Assembly (NCBI GenBank): GCA_032654645.1 | Contig: JAULAW010000005.1 | Span: 620,001 to 684,000 of the forward strand | Direction of reading: 5' to 3' | DNA: 64,000 bases | Source: CAITJF01 sp032654645 | GTDB taxonomy: Bacteria > Pseudomonadota > Gammaproteobacteria > Burkholderiales > Gallionellaceae | Shown here: piece by piece, positions 20,582-28,478 of the stretch | Numbering within the stretch: the stretch's first letter is position 1 | Layout: every line of letters starts with the position of its first letter | Position numbers and translations under genes: made by a program | The notes under the pieces: model-generated | The model's input: only the letters and a program-made list of their open reading frames with translations | What the model was told of the DNA's origin: nothing | Databases searched by the model: none

Positions 20582-21790
20582 TTATGACCTTGCCAGCGCC
20601 AACACCGGGTCGAGCCGCGCCGCGCGGCGCGCCGGCCACACACTGAACAGGACGCCGGTGCCGAGCGCCGTGCCGAATGCCGCTACCACTGCCCACCAGG
20701 GCGCGGCTACCGGCAGTGACGGGTAGATACGCCCGATCACCAATATGCCTATCTCGCCCAGAATCAATCCCATCACGCTGCCGATACTGGACAATAAAAT
20801 CGCTTCGGCAAAAAACAGGTTTTTGATTTGCACCGCTGGCGCACCCAACGCCTTGAGCAGGCCGATTTCCTTGATGCGCTGGGAGACGGCGATGAGCATC
20901 ACGTTCATGATCAGTATGCCGGCGACCGCGAGGCTGATGGCGGCAATGCCGCCCACCGCCAGCGTCAGCGCGCGCAGGATGCGGTCGAAGGTGGCGATCA
21001 CGGCATCCTGGGTGATGACCGTCACGTCGCGTTCGCCGTTGTGGCGCGCCAGCAATATTTCTTCCGCATCATGCACGGCCTGTTTGACGGCATCGCGGCT
21101 TTTCGCTTCCACCAGGATGCGGAACAGGCCGGAGGTATTGAACAGCATGTGTGCCGAGGCGACCGGTATGATGACCAGATCGTCGCTATTCATGCCCATC
21201 GATTCACCCTGGCTGGACATCACGCCGACCACGCGAAAACGCCGGTCACCCAGCCGCACCCAGGCGCCGATGGCCTGCCCCTTGCCGAACAGCTCGCTCT
21301 TGATCCTGGCGCCCAGCACGCATACCGACTCGGTGGAGTAAATATCCCCAACGGGCAGGAACTGTCCTTGCGCCATGCTCATGTGGCGCACTTCCAGCAG
21401 ATCGGAAGTAGAGCCCAGCACGACCGCTTCGCGGTTGAGCGCATCCCTGGAAATTTGCGAGGAGCCTACCGTCAGCGGCGCGATGCGCATGACAGCGCGG
21501 CTGCGCAACAGGGCTTGCGCGTCATCCAAGCTGAGCTCGCGCGGAATTTGCCCGGACAGCATGCCCGCCCCGATCCCGGAGGTTTCGGTGCGTCCGGGCA
21601 ACACGATCACCAGATTGGTGCCGAGCGAAGAGAATTGGTTGATTACATAACGCCGCGCACCTTCGCCCAATCCGGTCAGCACCACCACCGACGCCACGCC
21701 GATGGACATCGCGAGGATCATCAGTAAGGTGCGCGTGCGGCTGCCGCGCAGGCTGCTGGAGGCGAACAGCAAGATGTCGATCAGCCTCAT
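20582..21790 (-). CDS. ABC transporter permease, MacB-like (FtsX/MacB_PCD)
   Basis: A 402-residue inner-membrane protein. One transmembrane segment near residue 20-40 precedes a large periplasmic MacB_PCD domain (about 45-250), and three further segments lie at about 275-300, 325-350 and 365-390: the FtsX fold. This is the mechanotransmission permease of MacAB-type exporters. Its ATG overlaps the ATPase stop by four nt (ATGA at 21787-21790), so translation is coupled. With the upstream ATPase and HlyD adaptor it forms a three-gene exporter operon. The substrate (antibiotic, peptide or siderophore) cannot be read from sequence. It converges on the RAYT gene. Confidence 0.9.
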   Translation of the reverse strand: MRLIDILLFASSSLRGSRTRTLLMILAMSIGVASVVVLTGLGEGARRYVINQFSSLGTNLVIVLPGRTETSGIGAGMLSGQIPRELSLDDAQALLRSRAVMRIAPLTVGSSQISRDALNREAVVLGSTSDLLEVRHMSMAQGQFLPVGDIYSTESVCVLGARIKSELFGKGQAIGAWVRLGDRRFRVVGVMSSQGESMGMNSDDLVIIPVASAHMLFNTSGLFRILVEAKSRDAVKQAVHDAEEILLARHNGERDVTVITQDAVIATFDRILRALTLAVGGIAAISLAVAGILIMNVMLIAVSQRIKEIGLLKALGAPAVQIKNLFFAEAILLSSIGSVMGLILGEIGILVIGRIYPSLPVAAPWWAVVAAFGTALGTGVLFSVWPARRAARLDPVLALARS

Positions 21791-22467
21791 GCGCTTTTTT
21801 TATCCTCGCGGATGATCTGGCCATCCACCATGCGCAACTGGCGTGTGGCGCGCCCGCCGATGGCCGGATCGTGGGTTACTACGATCAGGGTGACCTGCTG
21901 CTCGACGAGTTGTTCGAGCAGATTCATCACTTCTTTGCCGGTGGTTTGATCGAGGTTGCCGGTCGGCTCATCGGCCAGCAGCACGGTGGGGTGCATGCTG
22001 GTGGCGCGGGCAATCGCCACGCGCTGGCGCTGCCCGCCGGAGAGTTGATCCGGCCTGTGGTCGGCGCGATCCGTCAGGCCGTAATTATCCAGCAGTTTCG
22101 CCACGCGCGCCTTGCGCTCAGCCGGTGTAATGCCCGCCAGTATCAGCGGCAATTCGATGTTCATCGCGGCAGTCAGGCGCGGCACCAGATGGAATGCCTG
22201 GAATACGAAACCGATTTTTTCGCTGCGCACCCTGGCTTGCTGCTCATCATTCAGGTCGGTGACATTGCCGCCATCCAATCGGTAAGTGCCGGAATTCGGG
22301 CGATCCAGTAAACCGATCAAGTTGAGCAGGGTGGACTTGCCGGAACCGGATGGCCCCATGATAGAAACATAATCGCCCGCAGCTATATTCAGATTGACAT
22401 CGCGCAACGCTACGACTTCCTGATCGCCGACCATGAAGCTGCGGCTGACTTGCTCGAACTGGATCAT
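21787..22467 (-). CDS. ABC transporter ATP-binding protein, MacB/LolD-like
   Basis: A 226-residue ABC ATPase. Walker A GPSGSGKSTLLNL (near residue 39), Q-loop in VFQAFHLVPRLTA, signature LSGGQRQRVAIARA, Walker B VLLADEPTGNLD and the H-loop VVTHD are all present and intact. The sequence belongs to the MacB/LolD/FtsE group whose partners are FtsX-like permeases, in agreement with the following gene. It lies 30 nt after the HlyD adaptor gene; no strong ribosome site is visible before ATG 22467. Confidence 0.93.
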   Translation of the reverse strand: MIQFEQVSRSFMVGDQEVVALRDVNLNIAAGDYVSIMGPSGSGKSTLLNLIGLLDRPNSGTYRLDGGNVTDLNDEQQARVRSEKIGFVFQAFHLVPRLTAAMNIELPLILAGITPAERKARVAKLLDNYGLTDRADHRPDQLSGGQRQRVAIARATSMHPTVLLADEPTGNLDQTTGKEVMNLLEQLVEQQVTLIVVTHDPAIGGRATRQLRMVDGQIIREDKKSA

Positions 22468-22497
22468 ATGCTGGGCCGAATCATTTGCCGTGTCGAA

Positions 22498-23676
22498 TTA
22501 TTTAACAGGTTTGCTCTTTTCGGGCTGCACGCGCGCACCGGCCTTCAATCCGGCCTGGTCCAGCGACATCACGATCTGGTCGCCATCGTTCAGCCCTGCG
22601 GTAATCTCGGTGTGTTGCCAGTTTGCCAAGCCCGTTGTCACAACGCGATCAACGAGTATGCCATCGGCTCCATACAGCAACACGCGCTTGCCTTCCAACA
22701 GGGTTTGCGTGGGGATGCGCAGCACGTTTGCGCGCGACGCATGCACGATTTCGACATCGGCGCTGTAACCGACCAACAGGTTTTCCGCAGTGGGCGGATT
22801 GACAAATTCAACCTCGACTTCCACCGTGCGCGCCTGCTTTTCGAACTCCAGCACATAAGGCGCCACGCGCTTGACCTTGCCGGGGAACGGCTTATCCTTG
22901 ATCGCATCCAGCGTGATGCGGCTGATCTGCCCCACCTTGATGTTGGCCGCATCCACTTCATCGATCGGCGCGCTGACGAACATGCAGCGATCATCTATCA
23001 GGTCGATTGCGGGCAGGGTCAGGATTCCGGGCGGCGAGGGCGTGGCGTATTCGCCCAGTTCACCGCTGATATCCGCCACGATGCCGTCGAACGGCGCGCG
23101 CAGAACCATGCGTTCCAGGCTGGCCTTGGCTACGGCAATGCGTGAACGGCTTTGATCAATCTGGCTGCGGGCGACTTCGCACCCGGCGCGGCTCACTTTG
23201 GCAGCGGAAATTCTTTGATCCACCGCCTCGGCAGAAATAAAGCCGCGTTCCTTCAATTGGCGTGCGCGGCCTGCTTCCTTTTCAGCCAGGTCTGCCTGCA
23301 CACATGCCTGCTGCTCCTGCGTCTGTGCTGTGGCTAACTGCTCCTGCGCCAACCGCTCCTGGGCCTGCAAGTCGTTGTTCCATAATTCCAGCAACACCTG
23401 GTTGGCTCTTACGCGCTGCCCCTTTTTTACCAGCAAATGCGCGATCTGCCCGCCGGACGGAGGGGCCAGCTTGGCGCGGCGGCACGCTTTGACCGTGCCC
23501 GCGCGGGTGTTGCTCACGGTCGCTTCCACTTCCCCGCGTTCGACCTTGGCCAACTGCACGAACAGCGGCGCGGGGCGCGTGAAGTACCATGCGGCGAGAG
23601 CCAGCAAAACGACTGCTACAATCGCTGCGGTGCGGCGCAATGGAAAACCGCGCTTGCTTTGTTGGGGCAAAACCAT
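22498..23676 (-). CDS. HlyD/MacA-family periplasmic adaptor
   Basis: A 392-residue membrane-fusion protein. Residues about 15-34 (TAAIVAVVLLALAAWYF) anchor it in the inner membrane. The lipoyl/barrel-sandwich halves (GGQIAHLLVKKGQRVRANQVLLEL and VLRAPFDGIVADISGELGEYATP) flank a coiled-coil hairpin (about 95-185, rich in Gln/Glu/Ala). The beta-barrel and membrane-proximal domains follow. The adaptor links the ABC permease to an outer-membrane TolC-like channel, which is not in the window. AGGAGG lies just upstream of ATG 23676. First gene of the export operon. Confidence 0.92.
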   Translation of the reverse strand: MVLPQQSKRGFPLRRTAAIVAVVLLALAAWYFTRPAPLFVQLAKVERGEVEATVSNTRAGTVKACRRAKLAPPSGGQIAHLLVKKGQRVRANQVLLELWNNDLQAQERLAQEQLATAQTQEQQACVQADLAEKEAGRARQLKERGFISAEAVDQRISAAKVSRAGCEVARSQIDQSRSRIAVAKASLERMVLRAPFDGIVADISGELGEYATPSPPGILTLPAIDLIDDRCMFVSAPIDEVDAANIKVGQISRITLDAIKDKPFPGKVKRVAPYVLEFEKQARTVEVEVEFVNPPTAENLLVGYSADVEIVHASRANVLRIPTQTLLEGKRVLLYGADGILVDRVVTTGLANWQHTEITAGLNDGDQIVMSLDQAGLKAGARVQPEKSKPVK

Positions 23677-24001
23677 TCAACCTCCTGAACAACCGGTGAA
23701 GCAAGACAAAATGCGGGGACGCCGACAGATACAGCGCGGTGGATTATATGCAAACGGGGGGTGGAACGGAAGGTTGAGCCTGATGAGTTACAGACACATT
23801 ACTAGCAGATCAGGATTATCACTCTCAAAGGCAGGCGCTAATTCGGGTATCCAACAGGAGCAACGGTTATGAACATCACGATTCCATCAACTCGGCCGAG
23901 ACGGTCGAGATCAAATACGAAACTGCGGCAACCATTGCTACCGAGCCGGATGCGAGTGCTGAAAAAGTTGGGGGCGCGAATGGGAGTGATTGAGTAGCCA
24001 T
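23677..24001. other. gap between export operon and accessory segment; start-less open frame
   Basis: No complete gene is supported. On the plus strand 23787-23993 is open for 69 codons but lacks any usual start codon; it ends NSAETVEIKYETAATIATEP followed by an acidic tail and TGA. It may be the 3' remnant of a lost gene. It marks the left edge of an accessory segment that continues to flgA. Confidence 0.35.
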
Positions 24002-24364
24002 TCACATGGCGAGCAGCACTTGCTCCGAAACGGCGCGAACTTCTTTTTTGCGGCCATGCCCAGGGAGCGGAACGTCTTCCACTTCCACCAAGCCGAACCG
24101 TTGCAGTTCGTCGATATCCCGTTTCACGGCGCTACGATCTCGGTGAAGGCGTTGCGACAGGTCGGTTATCGAGCCGGGGTGTTCTTTCACTTCACGGAAC
24201 AATACAAGCTTTGCGGTGGTAATCAGACGCGCCAGGTCTTCCGGGTCTTCAAACGAAATAATGCGTTCTTTTGGGATGGCTTTTTTTTGGTCTGCCAGCT
24301 TGGCAATGGCTTTGCCGCGACTAAAGAATTTATCCGTGCCCGATATTTTTATGGTGGTCTTCAT
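24002..24364 (-). CDS. winged-helix regulator, probable antitoxin (TumA-like)
   Basis: A 120-residue protein. The segment ITTAKLVLFREVKEHPGSITDLSQRLHRDRSAVKRDIDELQRFGLVEVED (about 47-97) is a MarR/ArsR-like winged helix of the HVO_A0114 type, seen in antitoxins of the TumE/TumA pair. Its ATG overlaps the stop of the upstream gene (24361-24364, ATGA), so the toxin-like gene is translated first. It presumably neutralises that partner and represses the pair. Assignment is from fold and gene pairing; no experimental homologue can be checked here. Confidence 0.7.
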   Translation of the reverse strand: MKTTIKISGTDKFFSRGKAIAKLADQKKAIPKERIISFEDPEDLARLITTAKLVLFREVKEHPGSITDLSQRLHRDRSAVKRDIDELQRFGLVEVEDVPLPGHGRKKEVRAVSEQVLLAM

Positions 24365-24657
24365 TTTTTGCTCCTATATTTAATCCAGTCCTTCTGAAAC
24401 CGTTCTTCGATGTCCTCGAAACTGGTGAACTCAACAGGTTTTACCACGCCCAACAAGTGTTTGTGGTGGCGTCCATGGGCATTGTCATAACCGACCACTC
24501 GCCCGTTATCTGCCTGAAAAATGGCGTGGTTGATATACGCCAAATTGTATCGGACCACTTTTCCGCGTTGATCCACCCAAATTTCGCGGCGCAAAACGCC
24601 GTTGCCATTCTTGGAAGACAATGACCACGAATCGTCGGATATTTTAATTTCAGACAT
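24361..24657 (-). CDS. TumE-family (DUF6516) toxin-like protein
   Basis: A 98-residue protein with VLRREIWVDQRGKVVRYNLAYINHAIFQADNGRVVGYDNAHGRHHKHLLG, the core of the DUF6516/TumE family (YN-AYI, D-N-HG-HHKH histidine-rich turn). Members are reported as toxins of type II modules with an HTH antitoxin downstream, as here. The reaction is not established; the conserved His cluster (GRHHKH) hints at a nuclease, which is inference. The pair is separate from the fadN array and belongs to the second accessory stretch. Confidence 0.7.
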   Translation of the reverse strand: MSEIKISDDSWSLSSKNGNGVLRREIWVDQRGKVVRYNLAYINHAIFQADNGRVVGYDNAHGRHHKHLLGVVKPVEFTSFEDIEERFQKDWIKYRSKK

Positions 24658-24820
24658 GACTCATGGTATCACTGCTGAGGATGCTTTGAAAAGCAAAAAT
24701 CAGGGAGTACGTCCGGGCATGTAAATGTAGATAGTCATTTTCAAAAAGCGGGATTTTCCGGGCAGCGCATCTTTGAAGTGCATGGCTCGATTCATCGGAT
24801 GCGCTGTATGGATGACCGAG

Positions 24821-25021
24821 TTAGGTTTCATTGACCGGAGTGTCTTTGCTTGTGCTTTTAACAAGGTTGATTGCGTGGACGCAATCTTGTTTGTTGTAGT
24901 AGCTCTCGCCGCTTGTGATTGGTTCATGGTTTTGGGATTTTAATCTCCAACGCCACTGACCAGTGGTGCTGTTAATAAGACCTCGGGTAGCAGCGGTCTC
25001 TTTATAGATTTCAAAATACAT
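24821..25021 (-). CDS. YegP-like DUF1508 protein
   Basis: A 66-residue protein consisting of a single DUF1508 repeat: FEIYKETAATRGLINSTTGQWRWRLKSQNHEPITSGESYYNKQDCVHAINLVK. This fold (a small beta-sheet with GQWRWRLK and S-E-YY-K blocks) is found once or twice in YegP-like proteins of unknown cellular role. The ATG at 25021 is preceded by AGGAG seven nt upstream, supporting expression. It is a monocistronic gene between the TumE-like pair and a divergent plus-strand gene. No function is proposed. Confidence 0.8.
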   Translation of the reverse strand: MYFEIYKETAATRGLINSTTGQWRWRLKSQNHEPITSGESYYNKQDCVHAINLVKSTSKDTPVNET

Positions 25022-25162
25022 GGGGTTCTCCTATGGACGTGATTGGTGGTTTAAAAAATAGCATTTATATGCTTTTCCGAAAAATGGTTAAACCGTAGAA
25101 TGCGGGGAGTAATTCTGTTCCGATAACCGGTCGGCGGCAAGCAGATAAATAGGGGAATTTTT

Positions 25163-25861
25163 ATGCTCGGCACGTTATTGAAATGGTTCGGCGGGGAAGG
25201 CAGTAAGCCAGCAAGCGGCAAATCAAAAAGCGGGGAGCCAGAAAGCGGGGAGCCGCCTGCCAAGCTGAACAGGCTCTACGAGGGGGATCGCGGCATTCTT
25301 GATCTGCATTCAAATAGTGCAGCACTCAGAATCTGGCTGCCCGTGCCGCTCAAGACTGCGATGGATGAATCCATGGCGGAAATGGGGGTGACCGGCGCGA
25401 AATACTTGCGTGAGTTTATCGTGGTGTATTTATACGGTGCGCACGAGTTGCTGCGCATGAAGGCCGAAAGAACGGGGCTTTACTATGTGCCTCCGCCGGA
25501 GCCGCATTCCCGGGTGAGATTTTCCCGTGCCGCGACAGTTGATTGCATTCCGGGTTTGGGCAAAAACATTGTGGCTGCAAAAATAAAAATCCCACAAAAG
25601 ATTAAAGACGACCTTGATTTGCTGGCTGAACGCGCCGGTGTGACGCCAGGCCAATTCACCAGAGAATTGCTGGCATCCCATTTTCTGGGTCACACGGTTT
25701 GGCCGGAAAGAATTGCGCTTTGGGCGCAGGATGAAGAAAAGATTGCCACCGACTGGGAGAATGGGATTATCGAGGATGAAACGATTCTCCAGGGCGATTG
25801 GCTCAAGGAAAAAGAAACATCTCGCGTCACGTTTTCAGAAATTGAGACGATGCGGTGGTAG
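25163..25861 (+). CDS. hypothetical protein with two ribbon-helix-helix-like segments
   Basis: A 232-residue protein I do not recognise. The N-terminus (about 12-32) has a short Ser-Gly-Glu repeat (SGKSKSGEPESGEPP). Two segments look alike and resemble ribbon-helix-helix units: LRIWLPVPLKTAMDESMAEMGVTGAKYLREFI (about 56-90) and AAKIKIPQKIKDDLDLLAERAGVTPGQFTRELLASHFLG (about 138-176), each a beta strand followed by two helices. The C-terminus is acidic and Trp-rich. A DNA-binding role is possible from the fold guess only. No signal peptide or membrane segment. ATG 25163 follows TAGGGGAAT. Confidence 0.55.
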   Translation: MLGTLLKWFGGEGSKPASGKSKSGEPESGEPPAKLNRLYEGDRGILDLHSNSAALRIWLPVPLKTAMDESMAEMGVTGAKYLREFIVVYLYGAHELLRMKAERTGLYYVPPPEPHSRVRFSRAATVDCIPGLGKNIVAAKIKIPQKIKDDLDLLAERAGVTPGQFTRELLASHFLGHTVWPERIALWAQDEEKIATDWENGIIEDETILQGDWLKEKETSRVTFSEIETMRW

Positions 25862-26089
25862 TGAATTCTGGATTCGTGCCAATTCACACGGTTCTTGCTC
25901 TTCGAGCTTTGCAAATCGGCTTTCGATGTGTAGGGTGTCAAGAACGAAGTCTATTTCTTTCGGTCAGGTGAGGGTGCCGTGGCTGGCGTGTGCTAGCTTG
26001 AAAAACGCAACCTGGCGTAGCGCCACGAACTCGAATCCTACACCGGAAAGAACAATGGGTCTCTGATTTGTTCGATTGACCAGATGCAA

Positions 26090-26191
26090 TCATCCGGGAA
26101 CACATCCGTGTACAGGCGGAGTAGCAGTCCCGCATCTTGCACAGAATTTGTCGCTTGCATTTATGGCTGTACCGCATTGTGTACAGAACAT
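26090..26191 (-). CDS. 33-residue zinc-ribbon microprotein (possibly a truncated gene)
   Basis: ATG 26191 to TGA 26090 encodes a 33-residue peptide with two CXXC knuckles (MFCTQCGTAINASDKFCARC), the double-cysteine pattern of small zinc ribbons that normally head a longer protein. The stop after HGCVPG leaves only the ribbon. The same frame stays open beyond the stop, so this may be a larger gene cut by a nonsense mutation. Coding status is uncertain. Confidence 0.45.
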   Translation of the reverse strand: MFCTQCGTAINASDKFCARCGTATPPVHGCVPG

Positions 26192-26320
26192 CGCATTCCC
26201 CTTTGCGCTTAATTTGAGATTTGTTGCCGAACCCTTAGCGTAACCTTGGTGTTTTATTTAGCGGCACATTTCCGGTTTCCCTGTCATTCCTTGTTGGTTG
26301 GGAATGGGCCATCATGCCGC

Positions 26321-26461
26321 TTACTCCAACCCAGTGCCACAACCCCAACAACAAGTACCAATAGGCCAACCCATAACGATGCCGTCCCAGATGGCTTCAA
26401 CCAGTTCGATCTGCTCGTCAATGTCGAGCACACGAGCTTGCTGTAAGAGTTGAGTGTTCAT
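26321..26461 (-). pseudogene. truncated addiction-module antitoxin remnant
   Basis: The first 28 codons (MNTQLLQQARVLDIDEQIEL then VEAIWDGIV) match the start of the addiction-module-component antitoxin family (usually about 70-75 aa). After that homology stops, and a cysteine/tryptophan-rich unrelated tail runs to a stop. No RelE/ParE partner is found. It is a scar of a lost toxin-antitoxin pair just downstream of flgA. Confidence 0.6.
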
Positions 26462-26560
26462 TATCTGGACTCCATTCAGAACTAACGGGACAATTCTAGC
26501 GCTCCCCACCCACCATGTCGAACGGAAGGTTGAGGCACACTCAAGCCATTCTCTTGACAA

Positions 26561-27361
26561 CTATCGGGATGAGATTTCCACTTTGCCATTAGAGCGTGCA
26601 ATGCCGCTGATCACGCGGCCAGACGCAACCCGGATTTGCACGGCTTGCCCCTCGCCCGCATTGTTCAAGGCAACTCCTTCGCTGCCTATGCTGAAGCCGC
26701 TGCCTTGCACGGCAAATTGCACGACTTGCCCTTGCACCACGCTATAGGGCGGGCGCAGCATGTCCTCCCGCAATATCTGCCCGGCAGTAATTCCATAGCG
26801 CAGTACTTTACCTATTGCTTGCCTGGGGTCGGTTATCCCGCCGGTATGAGTGGTTTCGGTGGTTAGCGTGGAGAGGTCTGCTTTTTGCAGGGTATGTCCG
26901 AGCGGCAGTTGCCGCGCGCTGGTCAACAGGTTGAGGCTGATTTTGATTTGCACCGGAACGAAGATATTCCATCCATTTAATCCGTTGCAGCGCACCCCTA
27001 CCGAGACTTTGCCAATGAGCTGGCTGCCTGCGGGCAGAAAGGCTTCGAGCCTGGCGCATTCTGGCAGCTTGATGCGCGGGTCGATCTCGTCAACCTTGTA
27101 GGCGACCTTGCCGGGCAGGGCAGCGGTTTGCTGTTGCACAAAATCTGTCACGGCGTTTTTTATCAGCGCGTGATTTTGCGCGGGAGTGGAGGGGCCGCTA
27201 CGCACTCCCGCAATGGGTGTGTCGTCAATTGCCCGATTTCCGGTCTGGCTGGGCGCAGGCAGCGGGGCACCCACCGCCGCGCTGTTTGCAGACACTATCC
27301 CGGCGGCAATGGATTGCAGTAACAAACAGCCAATAAATAATATAACTTTCATGGATTGCAT
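26561..27361 (-). CDS. flgA: flagellar P-ring formation chaperone FlgA
   Basis: FlgA is a periplasmic chaperone for assembly of the FlgI P-ring. The 266-residue precursor has a signal peptide (MKVILFIGCLLLQSIAAGIVSA region) and a long Pro/Ala/Ser-rich segment (about 28-60). The SAF-type domains follow (VKLPECARLEAFLPAGSQLIGKVSVGVRC; LGHTLQKADLSTLTTETTHTGGITDPRQAIGKVLRYGITAGQIL) and the typical ending VVQGQVVQFAVQGSGFSIGSEGVALNNAGEGQAVQIRVASGRVI. It is divergent from flgB. In many relatives flgM and flgN follow flgA; here an addiction-module scar is found instead. Confidence 0.93.
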   Translation of the reverse strand: MQSMKVILFIGCLLLQSIAAGIVSANSAAVGAPLPAPSQTGNRAIDDTPIAGVRSGPSTPAQNHALIKNAVTDFVQQQTAALPGKVAYKVDEIDPRIKLPECARLEAFLPAGSQLIGKVSVGVRCNGLNGWNIFVPVQIKISLNLLTSARQLPLGHTLQKADLSTLTTETTHTGGITDPRQAIGKVLRYGITAGQILREDMLRPPYSVVQGQVVQFAVQGSGFSIGSEGVALNNAGEGQAVQIRVASGRVISGIARSNGKVEISSR

Positions 27362-27504
27362 TGTGCGTGTAGCGGGCGATTAAGGGAAGGGAGGAGTAGC
27401 TTGGAATTGAGGGAATAAATACCCGTTAATCGGCAGATAATAAATCCGCGCCCCGTTTTAGGATGCCATCCATATCAGTGGTAGCAGTTGAAGAGGAGGG
27501 CAAG

Positions 27505-27909
27505 ATGGTTAGCAAATTGGACGAGGCACTGCGCTTTCAACAGACCGTATTGAGCCTGCGTGCGTCACGCCAGGAGTTGCTGGCGTCCAATATCGCCAAT
27601 GCCGACACACCGAACTATAAGGCGAGAGATGTGGATTTCGCCAGCGCCCTGCAGAATGCGCTGGCAGGGACATCGCCAAAGTTGCCCGTTGTGCAGACTT
27701 CGCCCACGCACCTGGAGGGCAATGCGGGCGCTGGGATTCTCGGTGCGCCGGTGATGTATCGCAGGCCGGTTCAGCCCAGTGCCGACGGCAACACGGTGGA
27801 TATGGATGTGGAGCGCGCGCAATTCGCCGACAACGCATTGCGTTATGAGGCCAGCGTGAGGTTTGTCAGTGATGATGTGCAAACCATATTGACCGCGATA
27901 CGAGGTTAA
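27505..27909 (+). CDS. flgB: flagellar basal-body proximal rod protein FlgB
   Basis: The 134-residue protein has the rod-family N-terminal motif (RQELLASNIANADTPNYKARDVDF) and the C-terminal heptad-rich helix (ERAQFADNALRYEASVRFVSDDVQTIL) that pack together in the axial structure. FlgB forms the base of the rod next to FliE. ATG 27505 follows GAGGAGGGCAAG; an in-frame ATG 42 nt upstream gives a non-homologous extension. First gene of the flgBCDEFGHIJ operon, in which all members read plus. Confidence 0.95.
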   Translation: MVSKLDEALRFQQTVLSLRASRQELLASNIANADTPNYKARDVDFASALQNALAGTSPKLPVVQTSPTHLEGNAGAGILGAPVMYRRPVQPSADGNTVDMDVERAQFADNALRYEASVRFVSDDVQTILTAIRG

Positions 27910-27960
27910 TAGCGATTGGTTGCTTGCTAATCAAGTGTAATTGCACTCAAGAAAATATTT

Positions 27961-28035
27961 TGTAGGGTGGGGAAACGGCTTCACTGTTTGCCCACGTGGA
28001 TTATCGGCGGGCACAAAACCGTGCCCGCCCTACGG
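27961..28035. repeat. GTAGGGTGGG...CCCTAC palindromic repeat between flgB and flgC
   Basis: The ends GTAGGGTGGGG and GCCCGCCCTAC pair, with an internal CGGGCAC/GTGCCCG pair, making a stem-loop across the whole spacer. It splits flgB from flgC by 136 nt, whereas they are nearly adjacent in most operons. The flgC ribosome site GGAGGGTGGA follows immediately. Confidence 0.6.
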
Positions 28036-28045
28036 AGGGTGGAAC

Positions 28046-28450
28046 ATGTCTTTATTTAACATTTTTAACGTGGCGGGCTCAGGGATGGCGGCACAGTCAC
28101 AACGCCTGAACGTGGTGGCGAGCAATCTGGCGAATGCCGACAGCACCACCAGCGCCAATGGCCAACCCTACCGCGCCAAACAAGTGGTGTTCGCCGCAAC
28201 GCCTATGGGTGGCAGCGATGTGGCGGGTGTGAGAGTGGCGGAGGTGGCAGAGGACAACTCGCCGATGAAATTGATCTACGACCCCAAGCATCCGATGGCC
28301 AACGAACAGGGTTATGTAACCATGCCCAATGTAAATGTGGTGGACGAGATGGTGAATATGATTTCTGCCTCGCGCGCCTACCAAAATAACGTTGATGTGC
28401 TGAATGCTTCAAAAACGCTGTTGCTGAAGACGTTATCCATCGGCCAGTAG
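28046..28450 (+). CDS. flgC: flagellar basal-body rod protein FlgC
   Basis: A 134-residue proximal rod protein. MSLFNIFNVAGSGMAAQSQRLNVVASNLANADST is the conserved flagellar rod N-terminus; PNVNVVDEMVNMISASRAYQNNVDVLNASKTLLLKTLSIG is the conserved C-terminal helix. It secretes through the flagellar type III apparatus without a cleaved signal. ATG 28046 was chosen because GGAGGGTGGA lies just upstream and the family N-terminus begins there; an upstream in-frame ATG (27941) lies within the spacer repeat. Confidence 0.95.
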   Translation: MSLFNIFNVAGSGMAAQSQRLNVVASNLANADSTTSANGQPYRAKQVVFAATPMGGSDVAGVRVAEVAEDNSPMKLIYDPKHPMANEQGYVTMPNVNVVDEMVNMISASRAYQNNVDVLNASKTLLLKTLSIGQ

Positions 28451-28478
28451 TTCTGAAAAATAACACAGGGAAAATGTC

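Noticed and set aside
20828..21727. 299-codon plus-strand frame over the ABC permease gene
   Set aside because: Shadow of the permease, which has family domains and coupling to its ATPase; no ribosome site or recognisable domain.
25914..26060. Possible coding remnant on the plus strand after the RHH-like gene
   Set aside because: No start, no ribosome site and no recognisable motif; only the minus-strand zinc-ribbon frame nearby has a pattern.
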